Source: Cymbidium sinense
Taxonomy: Eukaryota > Streptophyta > Magnoliopsida > Asparagales > Orchidaceae
Length of the DNA stretch: 64,000 nucleotides
Reading direction: 5' to 3'
NCBI GenBank assembly: GCA_021442155.1
Contig: CM038214.1
Location: 312,635,001 to 312,699,000 of the forward strand
The translations under genes were made by a program, and so were the position numbers. This document shows, piece by piece, positions 11,361 to 23,670 of the stretch; position 1 is the stretch's first letter; each line of letters begins with the position of its first letter. A model generated the notes under the pieces. That model saw only the letters and a list, made by a program, of their open reading frames with translations, searched no databases and was not told where the DNA came from.

Positions 11361-13790
11361 TGTTGGTGGATAGGGGGCTATGTTGAATGACCTATCTTAG
11401 ATTTAAAAATCCAAAGGGATAGTTTACAAGCCACATGTAGACTATTTGATTGTTGTATTGGTGTAATATCACTAAGAAGAAAGCATAATAGACTACATCT
11501 TTCAAGATGGGATCAATGTAATGATCATTGGATCAAGAATAAATTGATGATTGGGAATTGAGTTTGATGGGATATGTTAACTCAAAAGTATATATTAATT
11601 TTGAATTTCATGGATTGTTTTAATTGATTGGTTATTTCATTTATTTTAATTTATTTATGACCATGAAAGTGGCGGATGACTAGAAGGGGCTATATGGCCT
11701 TGACCTATCTTAGATTTACAATCCAAATAGTCTACCAGAAGGTAGGACTTCAACCTAAGGGGTTTCAAGAGTAACAATGGCTTTCTGACAAGAAAGTATA
11801 GACTTACATCCAAAGTAAGGAATAAATTGATGTGGATCAAAATCAAATTGATGTTGACAATCATAAGTGATCCAACCTAGGGAGACTATTAATGGAAGAC
11901 TTATCTCAACTCATGAGTGACTTATAATAACTAAAGATATGATCCTAATTTTCATTAATTCAATAAATTTGTATATATTTTTTTTTGATTTTTTATTTTT
12001 TTATATTTATATTTTTGTTTTATGGAATCATGCTAAGGACCACATTGAGAAGGCTATGTCGACCTATCTTAGATTACTACTAAGAGAAGGGCATATATCA
12101 ATCTTAACCACATGGGTGGATACAAAAGGGGACTCTAATCCAATGTAAGGTAGTGTCTAAATGGGTAAAGGATGTGATCCAAATAGAGTGCCACAAGAAT
12201 ACCACTGGCATCTTGGATTGTAACAAGAAAGCTAGTGTATGGTACCAATCAAAGTAAAGATTTACATCTACCATGAGTGGTGTATCCATTGTGGGTCATG
12301 GCATAGCTTAACACCAACCAAGCTAATTCGGAGGATAATGTGGAAGGTAGACTATATCTCCCTAAAGTTGAACAATTGTGATAATCTATCATTGGTGATA
12401 GGTATCCACCTATTTAGAGTTCAGTTTTAAGAAGAAATCATAGTAGACTTACATCTTCTAAAGTGAGGAACAACCATGGGTGACCCATTGTTGGCACAAC
12501 AAGTCAAACTGACAAGGGTGACTACTAAGAAGGAGTCACAAAGAAGGATTATTCTCACTCAAAAGAAGAAAGATGTCATGTTACCCAATCCTCTATATCT
12601 ACCACAATGTTATAAGGAATATTGTAGATTTATATCCTTTAATGAACCAACATGAAGGTAGCACCAACCAGAGTAAATACCATACCAACAAGGCACCTAA
12701 GCACAATTGTCAAGTCTAGACATAAGTCTTCCATCCTCCTAAATAAGAACACTTAGGAGGTAGTGAACAAATAAAGACTTGAGCATCTAATGAGGAGTGC
12801 CAAAGGGCGCATCATGTCAAAGTAGCCCAATAAAGATGTATGTGAGTTTGTCATATATAAATAAGAAGTTCATGATGGCTAGTTTAAGAAGAAGGCATAT
12901 TGATATCTTCTTAAATACCAACATGAGGGTGCTATCATCAGAGTATGCTACCACCAAAAAGGTTTCATGGAAGGCATCAAGTCTAAGGAAAAAAGCATAG
13001 TATTTACATCTTAAATGGGACCATTAAAACTAGAGTGGTAACAAAGTGAACCTAGAGCAAGCATAGTATACTTACATCTCCTAAACTAGGACCACTAAGG
13101 TGACACTTATGGGTAGCACAATAGGACTAGAGCACTAATGAGGAGTCCAGAAGACTATATGTCAAGAGAGATAAAAAAGATGTATGAGTGTCGACTAACC
13201 AACTGAGTTCATGATGGCTAGTAAGAAGAAGCATAGAAAATTTATATCCTCTTAAATGAAGCCAACATGAAGGTAGCTTATCGATCCTAGTATCCTACCA
13301 TGCCAAACAAGGTGCTCATCGGTGCTCAAGTCGTGAAGGAAAGCATAAGTTACATTAACATACCACTTAAAGCACTAAGAGGAACAGATAAAGCGTGTCT
13401 TACATCCTCCTAAACTAGGGACCACTAGGTGACACAGGGTAGCACAATACGACTAGAGCCTAATGAGTGAGTGCACGGGGCATTATCCCATCAAAGTAGA
13501 GATAAAAGATGTGTGTGGGTTTATCGATATACTCAACTAAGTTCATGATGGCTAGTTTAAAGGCAAGAAAAATATATCCTCTTAAATGGAGCCAACATGA
13601 GGTAGCTTATCGACAAGAATGGCCTACCATGCTAACAAGGCTCATCGAAGGGTCAAGTCGTGAAGGAAAGCATAGATTTACATCCTCCAAAGGGACCACC
13701 GGGGTGAAGCACTAGGGTAATATCAACCTAGAGCAAATTAATGAGTGAGGGTCTGGGGAGTTATCCCACATCAAAGCAAACAAAAAGATG
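11361..13790 (-). repeat. Left gypsy relic: 3' non-coding tandem repeats
   Basis: Diverged units of roughly 300-400 bp recur near 11364, 11676, 12030, 12700, 13060 and 13400. Shared words are GGGGCTAT.T..GACCTATCTTAGATTTA, CATAGTAGACTTACATC(C/T), GGGACCAC and GAGGTAGCTTATCG. The same words, same order and same orientation recur at 57480-59190, directly downstream of the integrase end of the right-hand gypsy element. These are therefore 3' tandem repeats of the same family, read leftwards. Short open frames within them are incidental. Confidence 0.7.
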
Positions 13791-15286
13791 TGTATTTGTT
13801 CATGTATTTGTATGTAGTTTATGTTTGTGTTGTGTTGATGTAGATAGATAGCTGTTCCTTACACCTACCTTAAACACATGAAGAGTGGATGAAATGGTGC
13901 CAGAGCAATGTGACTCCACCAAGAAAGGATGTCACGTGTTCTCTTACACCTAACTTAGTTGTACTAGTCAAAATAGATGCCTTTTTTCTCTTACACTACC
14001 TAAAAGCACAAGAATCATGTGTAGTTTGTGTTTGTGTTGATGATGGATAGGATGCCTTCACAAACAAGTTTCAAAATAATGCTTCCAATGAAGAAGGGAT
14101 TTGATGAATGGAAAGATAGATTTTATTGATGATAATTTTTTCAAACATTATTTTAAGGATAGTATTTCTTTAAATAGTTATTGATTGGAAGCATCGTGCT
14201 CCCTGTCATAGTGGTTTAAACTAGTTTCCATCCTTTGAAGCACCAAGGTAGGCCTTTCAACAATCAGAAGTAGAATCTTGATTTGAAATGTTTTGAGATA
14301 GACTAACTTTGAAAGAGTTTAAACTATCTATATTCAACATTAATTGAAATCTCTCTGCTATTAAGTAGAATCTGAGGAACATCTCAATGTCACTTTAATC
14401 TCTTTAGATCAATCCTTGTTATCCCATGATGCTTTACTACAAGTTAGAAACTCCCTAAAGTCATCCTAATTGTATACTTTAGGGGATTCAACTTCAAGTG
14501 TAGTGTCAACCAATCAAAGACAACTACTGATCATAAAGATGGTCTTCCTTTTTCTTTAACCCCAAAGAAAGCATGACCTTATAAAAGAATTCCAATGGAA
14601 ATTATAAGTGAAATGACCTCTCATCCTCGACATCATTCACCCATCCTTGAATGAGAGACGCATGTAAAGAGGCTATTATGTCTATCAAATTTTAAATAGG
14701 TAATGTGGATTCATCTTCAAGACATGCCTAACTAAAATCTTTAATCATGTATGTGCGATTTGAATGTCCTTCCTTTTAGGGCATAACGTTGGGTAATCAT
14801 CATAGCATCTTTTTTTTTCAATAAGGTTGACTTCAAACTTTGATCTTCTTCTTGGCACAAATGTTCAATCAAAGTTTGCAAAGTAGAATAGCAATAGGTT
14901 CAATTTTGAGTTTGTAGACTCTACCTTTAGAGATGTATTGGGCACTTCATTATGGTCTTAGGTAAAGCCTTTAAACTACAAAAGTATAACCAAGTTGTTG
15001 GCATTTTCTTTCTAACTTATCATATATGGATGTTGGGAGGGTGGGTGGACTACCTTTATGTTCAGGTTAATCCCTTAAAACTCATTGGTTGATGATATAA
15101 TTTTCTTCTCAACTTCAGGGAGTGTATCCTCAACTTCAGGGAGTGTATCCTCTACTTGAAAGTCTTCTAAATTCTTCAAGAAAAGTAGGTAGACTAGGCA
15201 AAAGATGATTTTATTACTTCATTTGAAGGTTTATCTACAATTGTTGAATCCTCTTTTGAGCTCGAAGAAATGAAGTGGAAATTTGA

Positions 15287-15291
<5 letters not shown>

Positions 15292-15371
<80 letters not shown>
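15292..15371. repeat. (AT)n microsatellite, about 40 units
   Basis: An uninterrupted run of AT dinucleotides. A second short run lies at 15551-15571. A minus-strand open frame crossing it encodes alternating Ile and Tyr and is not a gene. Confidence 0.97.
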
Positions 15372-15374
<3 letters not shown>

Positions 15375-15639
15375 AGGTTATAGCAACTCTTAACTTCCAA
15401 TCCTTAATAATATCATGAGATAGTAAAATTGGAGTCAATGTGCTCATACCCAATTAAGTTTCTAGTCATATATCATTCATGAATTATCCTTTTAGAACTT
15501 TTGTTTATATTATCTACTCCAAATACTTGTCAAAAGTAGACTCAAAATTTATATATATATATATATATATTTTCTCTCCTTTCTTTGAATTTACTCATAA
15601 TGATTTTATCCTTTGATTCCAAATCAATGTGATTGGTGC

Positions 15640-15785
15640 TTGACTTTTTTTGTTTTTCTTCTTTTCTTTCTCTTCTTCTCTTTTTTTTTCATTCATTATT
15701 TTTTCATTTTTTTCTTTTCTTTCTTTTCTCTTTTTGTTTCATTTTTGTCTTTCTCTCCTTTTTTTCTTTTTTTTGAGTCTTTGTT
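15640..15785. repeat. Polypyrimidine (T/C) tract
   Basis: A nearly pure TTTCTTTTC-type tract. On the minus strand it reads Lys/Glu/Arg-rich, as does the linker in the right-hand gypsy element at 63295-63345, so it is probably an expanded remnant of that linker and not an independent feature. Confidence 0.7.
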
Positions 15786-16639
15786 TATATTGTGTTCTGA
15801 GGGGATTTCTGTCTTCCTTTCCATAGATATTCTATAGTATGACTTGAGGAGGTTGTCACTAACTGAGCAAGGAAGAATCAAGTTTAATCAAAAACTCTAT
15901 CTCCTTAGAGAAGGTGAGGGTGCACTCATTATTTTAGCTTAGTGGGCAACCTTCCAAGATAGTTTAGACCTTAAGATTAACCTTGAAATAGTTTGATGCC
16001 CTTATTTTGGATTATGAGGTGTATCTTAAGAATGATTTAGAATTTGATTATTTCCAATGACTAGTTTGCTTCTTCTTATGGTGTTGATCAAGGTGGTAGG
16101 ACCTACCACTACAGTAATTGGCTTCTGTGATATCTTCTAAAAGAGAGGTATAATTGATGTCTACCTACTCTTTTATGGTGCCCAAAATTTCTTCTATTAG
16201 ATCTGATGATTCTAACTCTTTGTCGATAGTGACACCACAAAAGTTTAGAATGGGGTATCTACCCGAAGTTGGAATCCTTAAAGTCATCAAGTCCATCGAT
16301 TACTATTTTATGGATTACCATCATTATTGTGATTGTTTTGAGAGTTGTCTTCTTTTTGGAATTTGGATTCAAATCATTTAAGTCATACTTATCTAGAATG
16401 GATAAGACATACTAAAAAAATCCTTATTGATCTTATTCTTAGCTCTTGAAGGAACTTTTATGGTCTTTCTCCTTTGGTTAGGGAAACTCAGAACCAGATT
16501 GTAGGTCAAACTAAAGAAGTTGCTTCTTGTCTGCCACCTCCTCTCTATTGATGGTCATGAGGGCTACAATCTTTGCATTACTACAAAGAGAACCATATCA
16601 GACCTTCACTTGAATGTTGTTGACCTGAATTGTTAACTT

Positions 16640-17790
16640 GATTTGATTATTGAATTGGAGCCCTCATTTAACAAATTTAGGTATGCTAAATGGGGTTGAA
16701 ATATTAGAGAGATTTTTTTTTTTTTTTGAGAAGAGAGTTTGAATTTGATTTAAATTTAAAACCCACATTCAACAAATTTGGGTGTTGAATGGGGTTCAAA
16801 TGTTTTGGAGAGGCTTAATTGATGCTTCCATTGGCTCACATTTGAATTTGATTTTATGTTTGGGACCCTCATTTAACAAATTTGGGTATGTTAAATGGAG
16901 GGTCAATTGACTTGTTTTGATTTGATTTTGGAATCTTCACTTAGCAAATTTATGTATGCTAAATGAGATTCAAGTGCATGTTTGAAAACAATTTTGAAAG
17001 CATTTTTGTTGTTTGGATGATGTGTGTCATGTGTTTGATTTGTTGAATTGATTTGAAAATGGGATCCTTAGCAAAATTTAGGTATGCTAAGTGAAGCCCA
17101 ATGTGTTGATGTATTTTGATTTGATTTTGAAAATAAGACCATTAGCAAATTTAGGTATGCTAAGTGAAGCCCAATGTGTCATGTATTTTAATTTGATTTT
17201 GAAAATGAGACCTTACTTAACAAATTTGGCATGTTAAGTAGGGATCAAGTGTGTTTGATGAGTTTGTTTTGTTTTGAAAGAGGAGAACTTATTTAACAAA
17301 TGTGTATGTTAAATAAAGTTCAATTTGTTTTCAATTTGAAAAGGACTCTCATTTGACAAATTTGGGTATGTCAAATGGAGTTCAAGTGTGTTTGATTATT
17401 TGTGATTTTAAAAAGGAACTCTACTTAGCAAATGTGGGTATGTTAAGTAGAGTCCAATTTGCTTTTGATTTTGAAAAGAGAATTCTCATTTGACAAATTT
17501 GGGTATGTCAAATGGAATTCAAATGTTTTAATTTTTTAGTGATTTTGAAAAGGGACTTCCATTTAACAAATTTAGGTATGTTAAATGGAAATCAATTATA
17601 TTTTCTTTTGAATTTCAAAGATGGGATATTTGTGTGTGATGTTGCTTTTGAAAAGAGAAATAACTTAGTACATGTAGGATGTGCTAAATGAAATTTCAAT
17701 TTTATGTCATGATCTTGTTTTGAAAATCTTCATTCAACAAGTTTAGGTGTGTTAAATGGAGATTACTTTGAAATATGTGCTTTTGGAAAA
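16640..17790. repeat. Tandem array of about 14 hairpin-forming units
   Basis: Units of about 60-125 bp each contain the same core: an inverted repeat such as CATTTAAC ... GTTAAATG around a spacer close to AAATTTGGGTAT. Between cores the sequence is close to TTGATTTGATTTTGAAAA. The arms change from unit to unit, but both arms usually change together: CATTTGAC/GTCAAATG (17348, 17487), TACTTAAC/GTTAAGTA (17213), CATTCAAC/GTTGAATG (16767), CTTAGC/GCTAAG (near 17065). The longest stems are about 11-15 bp (17480-17520 and near 17560). No reading frame spans the array. Its host element is not known; it lies between the gypsy relic and LINE B. Confidence 0.85.
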
Positions 17791-18014
17791 GGATTTTAAA
17801 ATTATTTGATTTTAAATTTTGAAAAGAACCTCCATGCAACAATCATGGATATTGGTTCATGAGTTTTGGTTATCTTTAAATGTAGATCTTTTCATGTGAA
17901 TTTTAATTTAGGAAGTGCTTTTGAAAGTATATATTTTTTACAAAGAGTTTATTTTCTTAAGTATAAGATGAACCTTGCCTCAGCAAGAGAATGGTAAATA
18001 GGTTCTAAATTTTT
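17791..18014. other. Short AT-rich junction between hairpin array and LINE B
   Basis: Contains a decayed last array unit and a stretch with TGCCTCAGCAAGAGAATGG that I cannot assign. The LINE B homology starts near 18015, where translation begins to follow the residues just before the RT domain of LINE D. Confidence 0.4.
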
Positions 18015-18057
18015 AGTCATCTCATTTAGTTAATTCATAGAAATTATTTTTTAATGG

Positions 18058-18730
18058 TAATCCTTTTCCTAGATATTTTTCTAGCACTTCTATTGTTCTC
18101 ATACCTAAGAAACATTATCCAGACTATTGGAGTGATTTGAGACCTATTAGTCTCTGCACCTTCTTCAATAAGCTGATTTTCAAATTCTAACCAACAGGCT
18201 CAGTCCTTTATATCATAAGATTATCTCTCTAAACCAAACTTGTTTTGTTAGAGATAGATCTATTTCTGATAATATTTTGCTTGCTCAAGAATTAATTCAT
18301 GATTTAGATGCTAAGACTAAAGGTGGCAACATTATTTCAAATTAGATATTACCCAAGCTTTTGACAATATCTCTTGGGATTTCCTTATCCATATTCTAAA
18401 TTTATTTGGGTTTTCTGATAAATTTATCTTTCTTATTAAAATTGTATTAATAATGCTTGGTTTTCTATTTTGCTTAATGGGGAAGCCTTGGGCTTCTTTC
18501 CTTCTTCCCATGGCCTAAGAGAAGGGGATCCTCTATCTCTTGCCTTATTTATTAATGCTGTTAAGTACTTATCTAGAATAATCAATGATCTATTCTTAAA
18601 CAATCCTAGTATGTATTATAGAACTCTTGGTGGTCTTTTTATTTCTCATTTAAGCTTTGTAGATGATTTCATTATTTTTTTGCTATGCTTCTATTCATCA
18701 TATCACGAATCTCTAGATTTTTTTAAATAA
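18058..18730 (+). pseudogene. LINE B reverse transcriptase (broken)
   Basis: RT landmarks in order, in shifting frames: IPKK, DLRPISLC, SISDNILLAQELIHD, a motif A region near 18340-18385 (DIT.AFDNISWDF), then from 18470 an open stretch with motif B (SSHGLREGDPLS) and the catalytic box FVDD at about 18658-18669. Frameshifts separate these parts. FVDD replaces the FADD of LINE D; a hydrophobic change next to the two catalytic aspartates is common in the family. Confidence 0.8.
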
Positions 18731-18989
18731 ATTTGGTAGAGAAAGTGGTCTATCTATCAAAGATAACAAAAACTATTTTAATACTTCTTCAAGCATCTCC
18801 AATAATAAAATTAATCAAAATTGCATATCACTAACTTTAAACATCAACACCTTCCTCTTAAGTACTTGCTCCTCTTTTAAAGGTCCAAAACAATCCCATC
18901 TTTTTTATGTGTTAATTCAAAAATTTTAAATAAAATTTATGTTTCATTTACTTTCCTTTGGGTAGGTCACTATTCTTAAAAGCACTCTC

Positions 18990-19960
18990 AATTCAATGCC
19001 TCTTTATTTGATTCAAACTATTATCCCCACTAATTCTACTCTTATTAGAATTGATTGCTTGCTTAATAAATATTTTTGGGGATCCAATAATTCCACTAAA
19101 GGAATGCATTGGACTTCCTGGCATAAATGTTGTGGTACCTTGGGTGAAGCTGGTCTCAGTTACAAATTGATTTGTGAAGCTATTACTACCTTCTCTCATA
19201 AGCTCTAGTGGAATTTTAGAAAGAATGATAGCCTTTGGGCTAATTTTATGATGAAAAAATATTGCCAAGGTAAACACCCTCTTATCTTGCTTATAAATTT
19301 GGTGACTCTCTGATTTGGAAAAGGCTTTGCTTCATTAAATGAGTTATTGAACCCTTAATATCTTGGGGTATTCATTTTGGTTCTTCTTTCATTTGGCAAG
19401 ACAATTGTATTGGAAATGGCTTTATTGAATCTCTTTTATCTAACCACTCTACTACAGCTATCAAAGTTAACTCTTTCTAGCATAATAACTCTTGGAATGA
19501 AAATTTTTTTTGAGAATTGTATCTCTATTTCTCTTTTAGATAACTTTAAAAATATTCTTATTTTTTCTAACAAACCTGACCAAATTCTCTTTAAGCTTTC
19601 TTACAATGGTGATTTTGTTCTTAAAGAGGTTTGACATTTTATTAGAGATAAGCAAAACTCCTCTAATATTTTAATTAAACTTTGGAACAATATCATTCCC
19701 AATTCTTATTCAATTTTAGCTTGGAGGATTTTGAATAACTTTATTCTTGTGGACTTTTTGCTCTAGAATAAAGGGTATTATTTGCCTTCAAAGTGTTATT
19801 GTTGCATCCATATTGAAAATTTTAATCATGTGTTTGTCAAAGGTGCTATTTCTACTAAATTATAGAAATGGTAAGATGATTTATTTAATAACAACTACTT
19901 TCATGGCTCTCTTTCCACATATGAACTTCTTGAAGTCTATTTCCAAAAAATTGTGAAAGG
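18990..19960 (+). pseudogene. LINE B ORF2 middle region (thumb to zinc-finger-like)
   Basis: Aligns with 32200-32930 of LINE C: MPLYLIQTIIPTN, LNKYFWGS, LSYNGDFVLKEV and NIIPNSYSILAWRIL. The last of these is the zf-RVT-type stretch found between RT and RNase H in plant L1 elements. Stops interrupt it, for example TAG at 19206-19208 and TGA at 19632-19634, both where LINE C keeps TGG. Confidence 0.75.
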
Positions 19961-20219
19961 TCATATCAAAGTTCTAGTTGCTATTACACTTATCGTTCAT
20001 CTGGATGGACATAAAATAATATCATGGTATTTCTATAAGCCATAAAAGGTTCCAGCAAGAACCAAAGAAAAAATTCAAGCTCTATTTAATGCCAATCTTA
20101 TCAGTAACATTCATTTTCGAGGCTATAAATTTGTGGCTAAAAAATTGGGTATCATTTTGCCTGATGTTGACTCTTATAAAAGATCTAGGATTATCCATTG
20201 GATCAAACCCAAAATAAAA

Positions 20220-20669
20220 TTTGATTAAAGTTAATATTGATGGTTCTATGGCTATGGTGGTATTCTTAGGAATTCTAAAAGGTACTATTTGTACTATCCT
20301 CTCAAAGCATGTTCTATTATCTATGTTGAGCTTATGGTTGTCAATAAAGCTATTGAAATTTGTTTGAATAAAGGTTTCCTCAACATCTAGATTGAAGTTG
20401 ACGTGCTCTTGCTTTTTGACATGCTAAACTCTAATAGAGCAGGAAATGCTAATTTATTTTATCTTCTCAATCATCTTGAAAATCTTCTTTCTCAAGTTTG
20501 TTATAAACATTCCCATATCCTTCATGATGGTAATGCTTGTGCTATATTCTTGGCTACTTTAAGTTCCAACTTAAATGATTCCACTTTATCTTACAATCAA
20601 AAATTGCCTAAACTTTTAAGGGGTTTGGTCAATCTGGATAACACTGGATTACCTTGTTTCAGGTTATAA
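20220..20669 (+). pseudogene. LINE B RNase H domain (broken)
   Basis: Fragments of the plant LINE RNase H: VNIDGS.A near 20230, VELMVVNKAIEICL (catalytic Glu present), then IEVDVLL and a C-terminal open stretch ending HILHDGNACA...LA, as in the family's H..REGN..AD.LA. The ORF ends at TAA 20667-20669 after LPCFRL. Confidence 0.75.
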
Positions 20670-22297
20670 TTTTCTTGGTTTAATTTTTTCTGTTTGTTTT
20701 TGATGAGACAATTGATTTTGGTTCCCCTTTCTTAAACCCTTTTGGGTTGTGGCCATTTGCTTATTTTCACTCTTGGGCCTGTGCTTGGTTTTGTTTTTAA
20801 GATATTGCTTTTGGGTTGGCCTAATGGTTGCTACGTGGTGGTTCCTATTGTTTCTGCTTGGGTTATTTTATTTATTTTTTATTCTTTGTGGCTGCTATTT
20901 TCCTTGCTTGATAATTATTATTTCTTGGTTATTTTTGGTGACTTTCATTTAGGTGGTGGCATTTTTATATATATGGGGTTTGTCATATCTCTGGTGTTGC
21001 TTCTTAACTAAGTTGGATTTTTCTATGTGGTTGGGTTGGGTGGCCTTGTTGTGTTGGGTGGGCTATATTTCGGTTTTCCACTTCTATTGGTGGCAGATCG
21101 GGGCTTTTGGCAGTTTAATTTGGGATTGGATTTGGAAAGGTGGCGGTTATTTATTGACTTTTATTTCTTCCTTTTTGTGAATTGGGTTTTGGTGGTCAGT
21201 TTTGCTAGTTTGGATTTGTTTATTTTACATCTACACTTTTCCTAGTTATCATGGTAGTTTTGGCATGATGGATGTTGTTGGTCTTTTCACCGATTTGGAT
21301 TTTCTGTTGTTGTGGTGGTTGGCTAGGAGGTTATGTTGGCTGGTTGGGTTTGTTGGCTGCTTTGGCTAGCTGGCTGGGTTGGTTGGATTGGTGGCTATTT
21401 TGGCCTTTATTTTCTACTCTATTGGTGACATGCTGGTTGACCTACTCCTACTATGCTTCTCCTCTCTTGGCTATTTTTGCTTCCCTTTTTTTGGTTTGGG
21501 TGACAACCTTGTTGCCATTCTTGTTTGCTTGTGGAGGACATGAACTCTTGTGTTTTTACCATTTTATTCTTGGTTTTTTCTAGTTTGTGTTGTTAAGGTC
21601 ATGATGCTTGCTCACTTTGATGTTGCTATTCCTCTTTGGTGGTGTTCCTACTGTACTACTATTGTCTCTGATGGTTGGTTGGCTTTCTGCCTTATTGGGC
21701 TAATTTGTTTTGGTGGCTTTATGGTTGGCTATTATGTCTGCTACTTGGAGGAGTTTGTAGCCTTGCAAGATGATGGACTCGGGATGATGGGCTACAAGAG
21801 GTATGCTGGCAATAATGGCCTTGATGTTTCCCTCCCTATCTTCTTTTAGCTAGTAGTATGTAATTGCAACCCTTCTTCAGAAGTTTGGATGCTTACATAT
21901 AGTGTTACTCCTTGAGATGATTGTAACTGAGCCCGAGCCTTTTCTTTACTTTGCTCCTTTCCTTAGATGATACTCTTTATGATTGCATAATTATACTCAT
22001 CATTTCATTAATATGTTGCAGATTTCTTTTATAGGTTGAGAGAATCTTGTAGGTGGATCTTGCTAGTATCAAAAGGACCTAGTGGATGTTGCTATTGCGG
22101 ACATGGACCAGTTGTTGTTGCTGATTTGGTTTTGCTTTTGCATTTATTTTTTTCTTATATTATTGTAATAGTTAGGGGGTTTATCTCTTTAGGACTTATT
22201 ATAGCTCTTTAAGCATTAGTTTAGAGATTTACCCCCTCTAAAGACTTTGTACTTTTTCTTTGTGGCAATCAAATTCCCTAAATTTTCCTAAGAAAAA
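20670..22297 (+). other. LINE B 3' UTR (GT-rich, long)
   Basis: 1.6 kb of T/G-rich sequence with TTGGTTGGCTGG-type runs and no conserved protein. Landmarks shared with LINE C 33849-35883: GATGATGG(A/G)CT..GGGATGATGGGCTAC, TGTAATTG.AACCC, GAAGTTTGG.TGCTTACATATAGTG, then TAGGGGGTTTATCTCTTTAGG near the end. Several W/L/F-rich open frames of up to 103 codons overlap one another here and are composition artefacts. Confidence 0.7.
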
Positions 22298-23670
22298 CCC
22301 TAAACCCTAAAATCCTAAAAATCTAAACTTAAACTAAATAAAACATAAAAATAAAATAGATTAATCAACCTAAACTAAAATAAAATAATTAAAAACTAAA
22401 ACCTAAACCTAAACCTAAACCTAAAAAATAAAAAATTAAAATTAAAATTAAACTATAATAAATAACTAAAAACCTAAACTAAACTAAAAAATCAAAACAT
22501 AAGTAAAAACATAAACCTAAAAATAAAAATAAAATAAAAACCTAAACCCTTAAAAAAAACTAAACCTAAAATAAAAATAAAATAAATCTAAACCTAAACT
22601 AAAATAAACTAAATGAAAATAAATAAAACCTAAATCTAAACATAAAATAAACTAAACCTAAATATAAACCTAAACTAAATAAAATAAAATAAAATAAAAA
22701 TAAACATAAACCTAAACTAAAAAGTAAAACCTAAAAATAAACCTAAAACCTAAACCTAAAAAAATAAAATAAAAACCTAAACCTAAACCTAAAAATTAAA
22801 AATAATACCTCAACCTAAAAAATAAAATAAAAACAAAACTAAACTAAAAAATATACATAAATCTAAACCTAAATCTAAAAATAAACTAAAATAAGAAACC
22901 TAAACTAAAATAAGTAAACATAAATAAATAAACTAAATTAAATAAAAAGAAAAATAAACCTAAGAAAAAATAAAAAAATAAAATAAACTAAAATAAATAA
23001 AATAATGAACTAAATAAACCTAAACCCAAACTAATTTACTTAATAAAATAAAATAAAGAATTAGTAAAAAATAAAACCCTAAACCCTTAAACTAACCCTA
23101 AATCTGTAACCCTGAACCCTAAACACTAAAACCTTAAACCCTATACAATGAACCCTAAACCCTAAACCCTAAACCTTAAAACTCTAAACCCTAAACCCTA
23201 AACCCTAAAACTCTAAACCCTAAACCCTAAACATTAAACCATAAACCCCAAAACTTACAACCCAAAACCCTAAACCCTAAACCCTAAACCTTAATCCCCA
23301 AACCTTAAACCCTAAACCATAAATCCTAAACCCTAAACCTAAACCATAAAAAACTAAACCCTAAACACTAAACCCTAAACCCTAAACCCTAAACCATAAA
23401 CCCTAAAATCTAAAAACCTAAACCCTAAACTCTAAACCCTAAAAACCCTAAAGCCTAAAGCCTAAATACTAAAGCCTAAACCCTAACCCTAAACCCTAAA
23501 CCCTAAAAGCATAAACCGTAAAACCCTAAACCCTAAACCCTAAACCTTAACCCCTAAACCCTAACCTTAAACCCTAAACCCTAAAACATAAACCTAAACC
23601 TAAAGTAACTAAATAAATTAGAAAATAAATCCAAACCCTAATCCTAATAAACCTAAACATAAACCTAAAA
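22298..23670 (+). repeat. Telomere-like array
   Basis: A brief CCCTAAA start at the LINE B junction, then AAATAAA/CCTAAA-rich DNA to about 23015, the seam motif at 23018-23050, then one of the purest CCCTAAA tracts in the window (23080-23590) up to GRP copy 2. Confidence 0.88.
23018..23050 (+). repeat. Array seam motif (ACTAATTTACTTAATAAAATA form)
   Basis: Short non-telomeric motif at the switch from AAATAAA-rich to CCCTAAA-rich repeat. Close relatives are at 25171, 27557, 28372, 30811, 36246, 40309, 43591 and 47906. Confidence 0.6.

Larger units (their letters stand above)
13791..16600 (-). pseudogene. Left gypsy relic: eroded pol region
   Basis: No open domain survives, but blocks align with the right-hand element on the minus strand. 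14080-14270 corresponds to 59320-59500 (end of integrase and 3' flank: shared TTATTGATGATAATT, ATTGATTGGAAGCAT, GGTAGGCCTT). 15190-15280 corresponds to 62720-62830 (protease-RT linker). A polypyrimidine tract at 15640-15785 occupies the place of the K/E-rich linker at 63295-63345. About 1.7 kb here replaces about 4 kb in the better copy, so most of RT, RNase H and integrase is deleted or unrecognisable. An (AT)n microsatellite has expanded inside it. 15900-16600 could be more upstream sequence but is not identified. Confidence 0.55.
18015..22297 (+). mobile_element. LINE B: 5'-truncated L1-type element
   Basis: A non-LTR retrotransposon lacking ORF1 and the endonuclease. It begins just upstream of the RT domain (FPRYF..T.IVLIPKK), runs through RT, thumb, zinc-finger-like and RNase H regions to a stop at 20667-20669, and continues with a 1.6-kb GT-rich 3' UTR. 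The 3' end (TTTGTGGCAATCAAATTCC, then an A-rich tail at 22291-22297) joins CCCTAAACCCTAAA directly. The left flank is not telomeric but gypsy-related. LINE C has the same domain span, the same FVDD catalytic box and the same long 3' UTR, so B and C are one subfamily. Confidence 0.85.

Noticed and set aside
15194..15400. Ile-Tyr repeat protein
   Set aside because: Translation of an (AT)n microsatellite.
16640..17790. CRISPR array
   Set aside because: Repeat and spacer lengths are irregular, the spacers are themselves similar, and the genome is plant nuclear.
20742..21849. Overlapping W/L/F-rich open frames that look like membrane proteins
   Set aside because: They lie in the GT-rich 3' UTR of LINE B, overlap each other in different frames, and are not kept in the matching part of LINE C.
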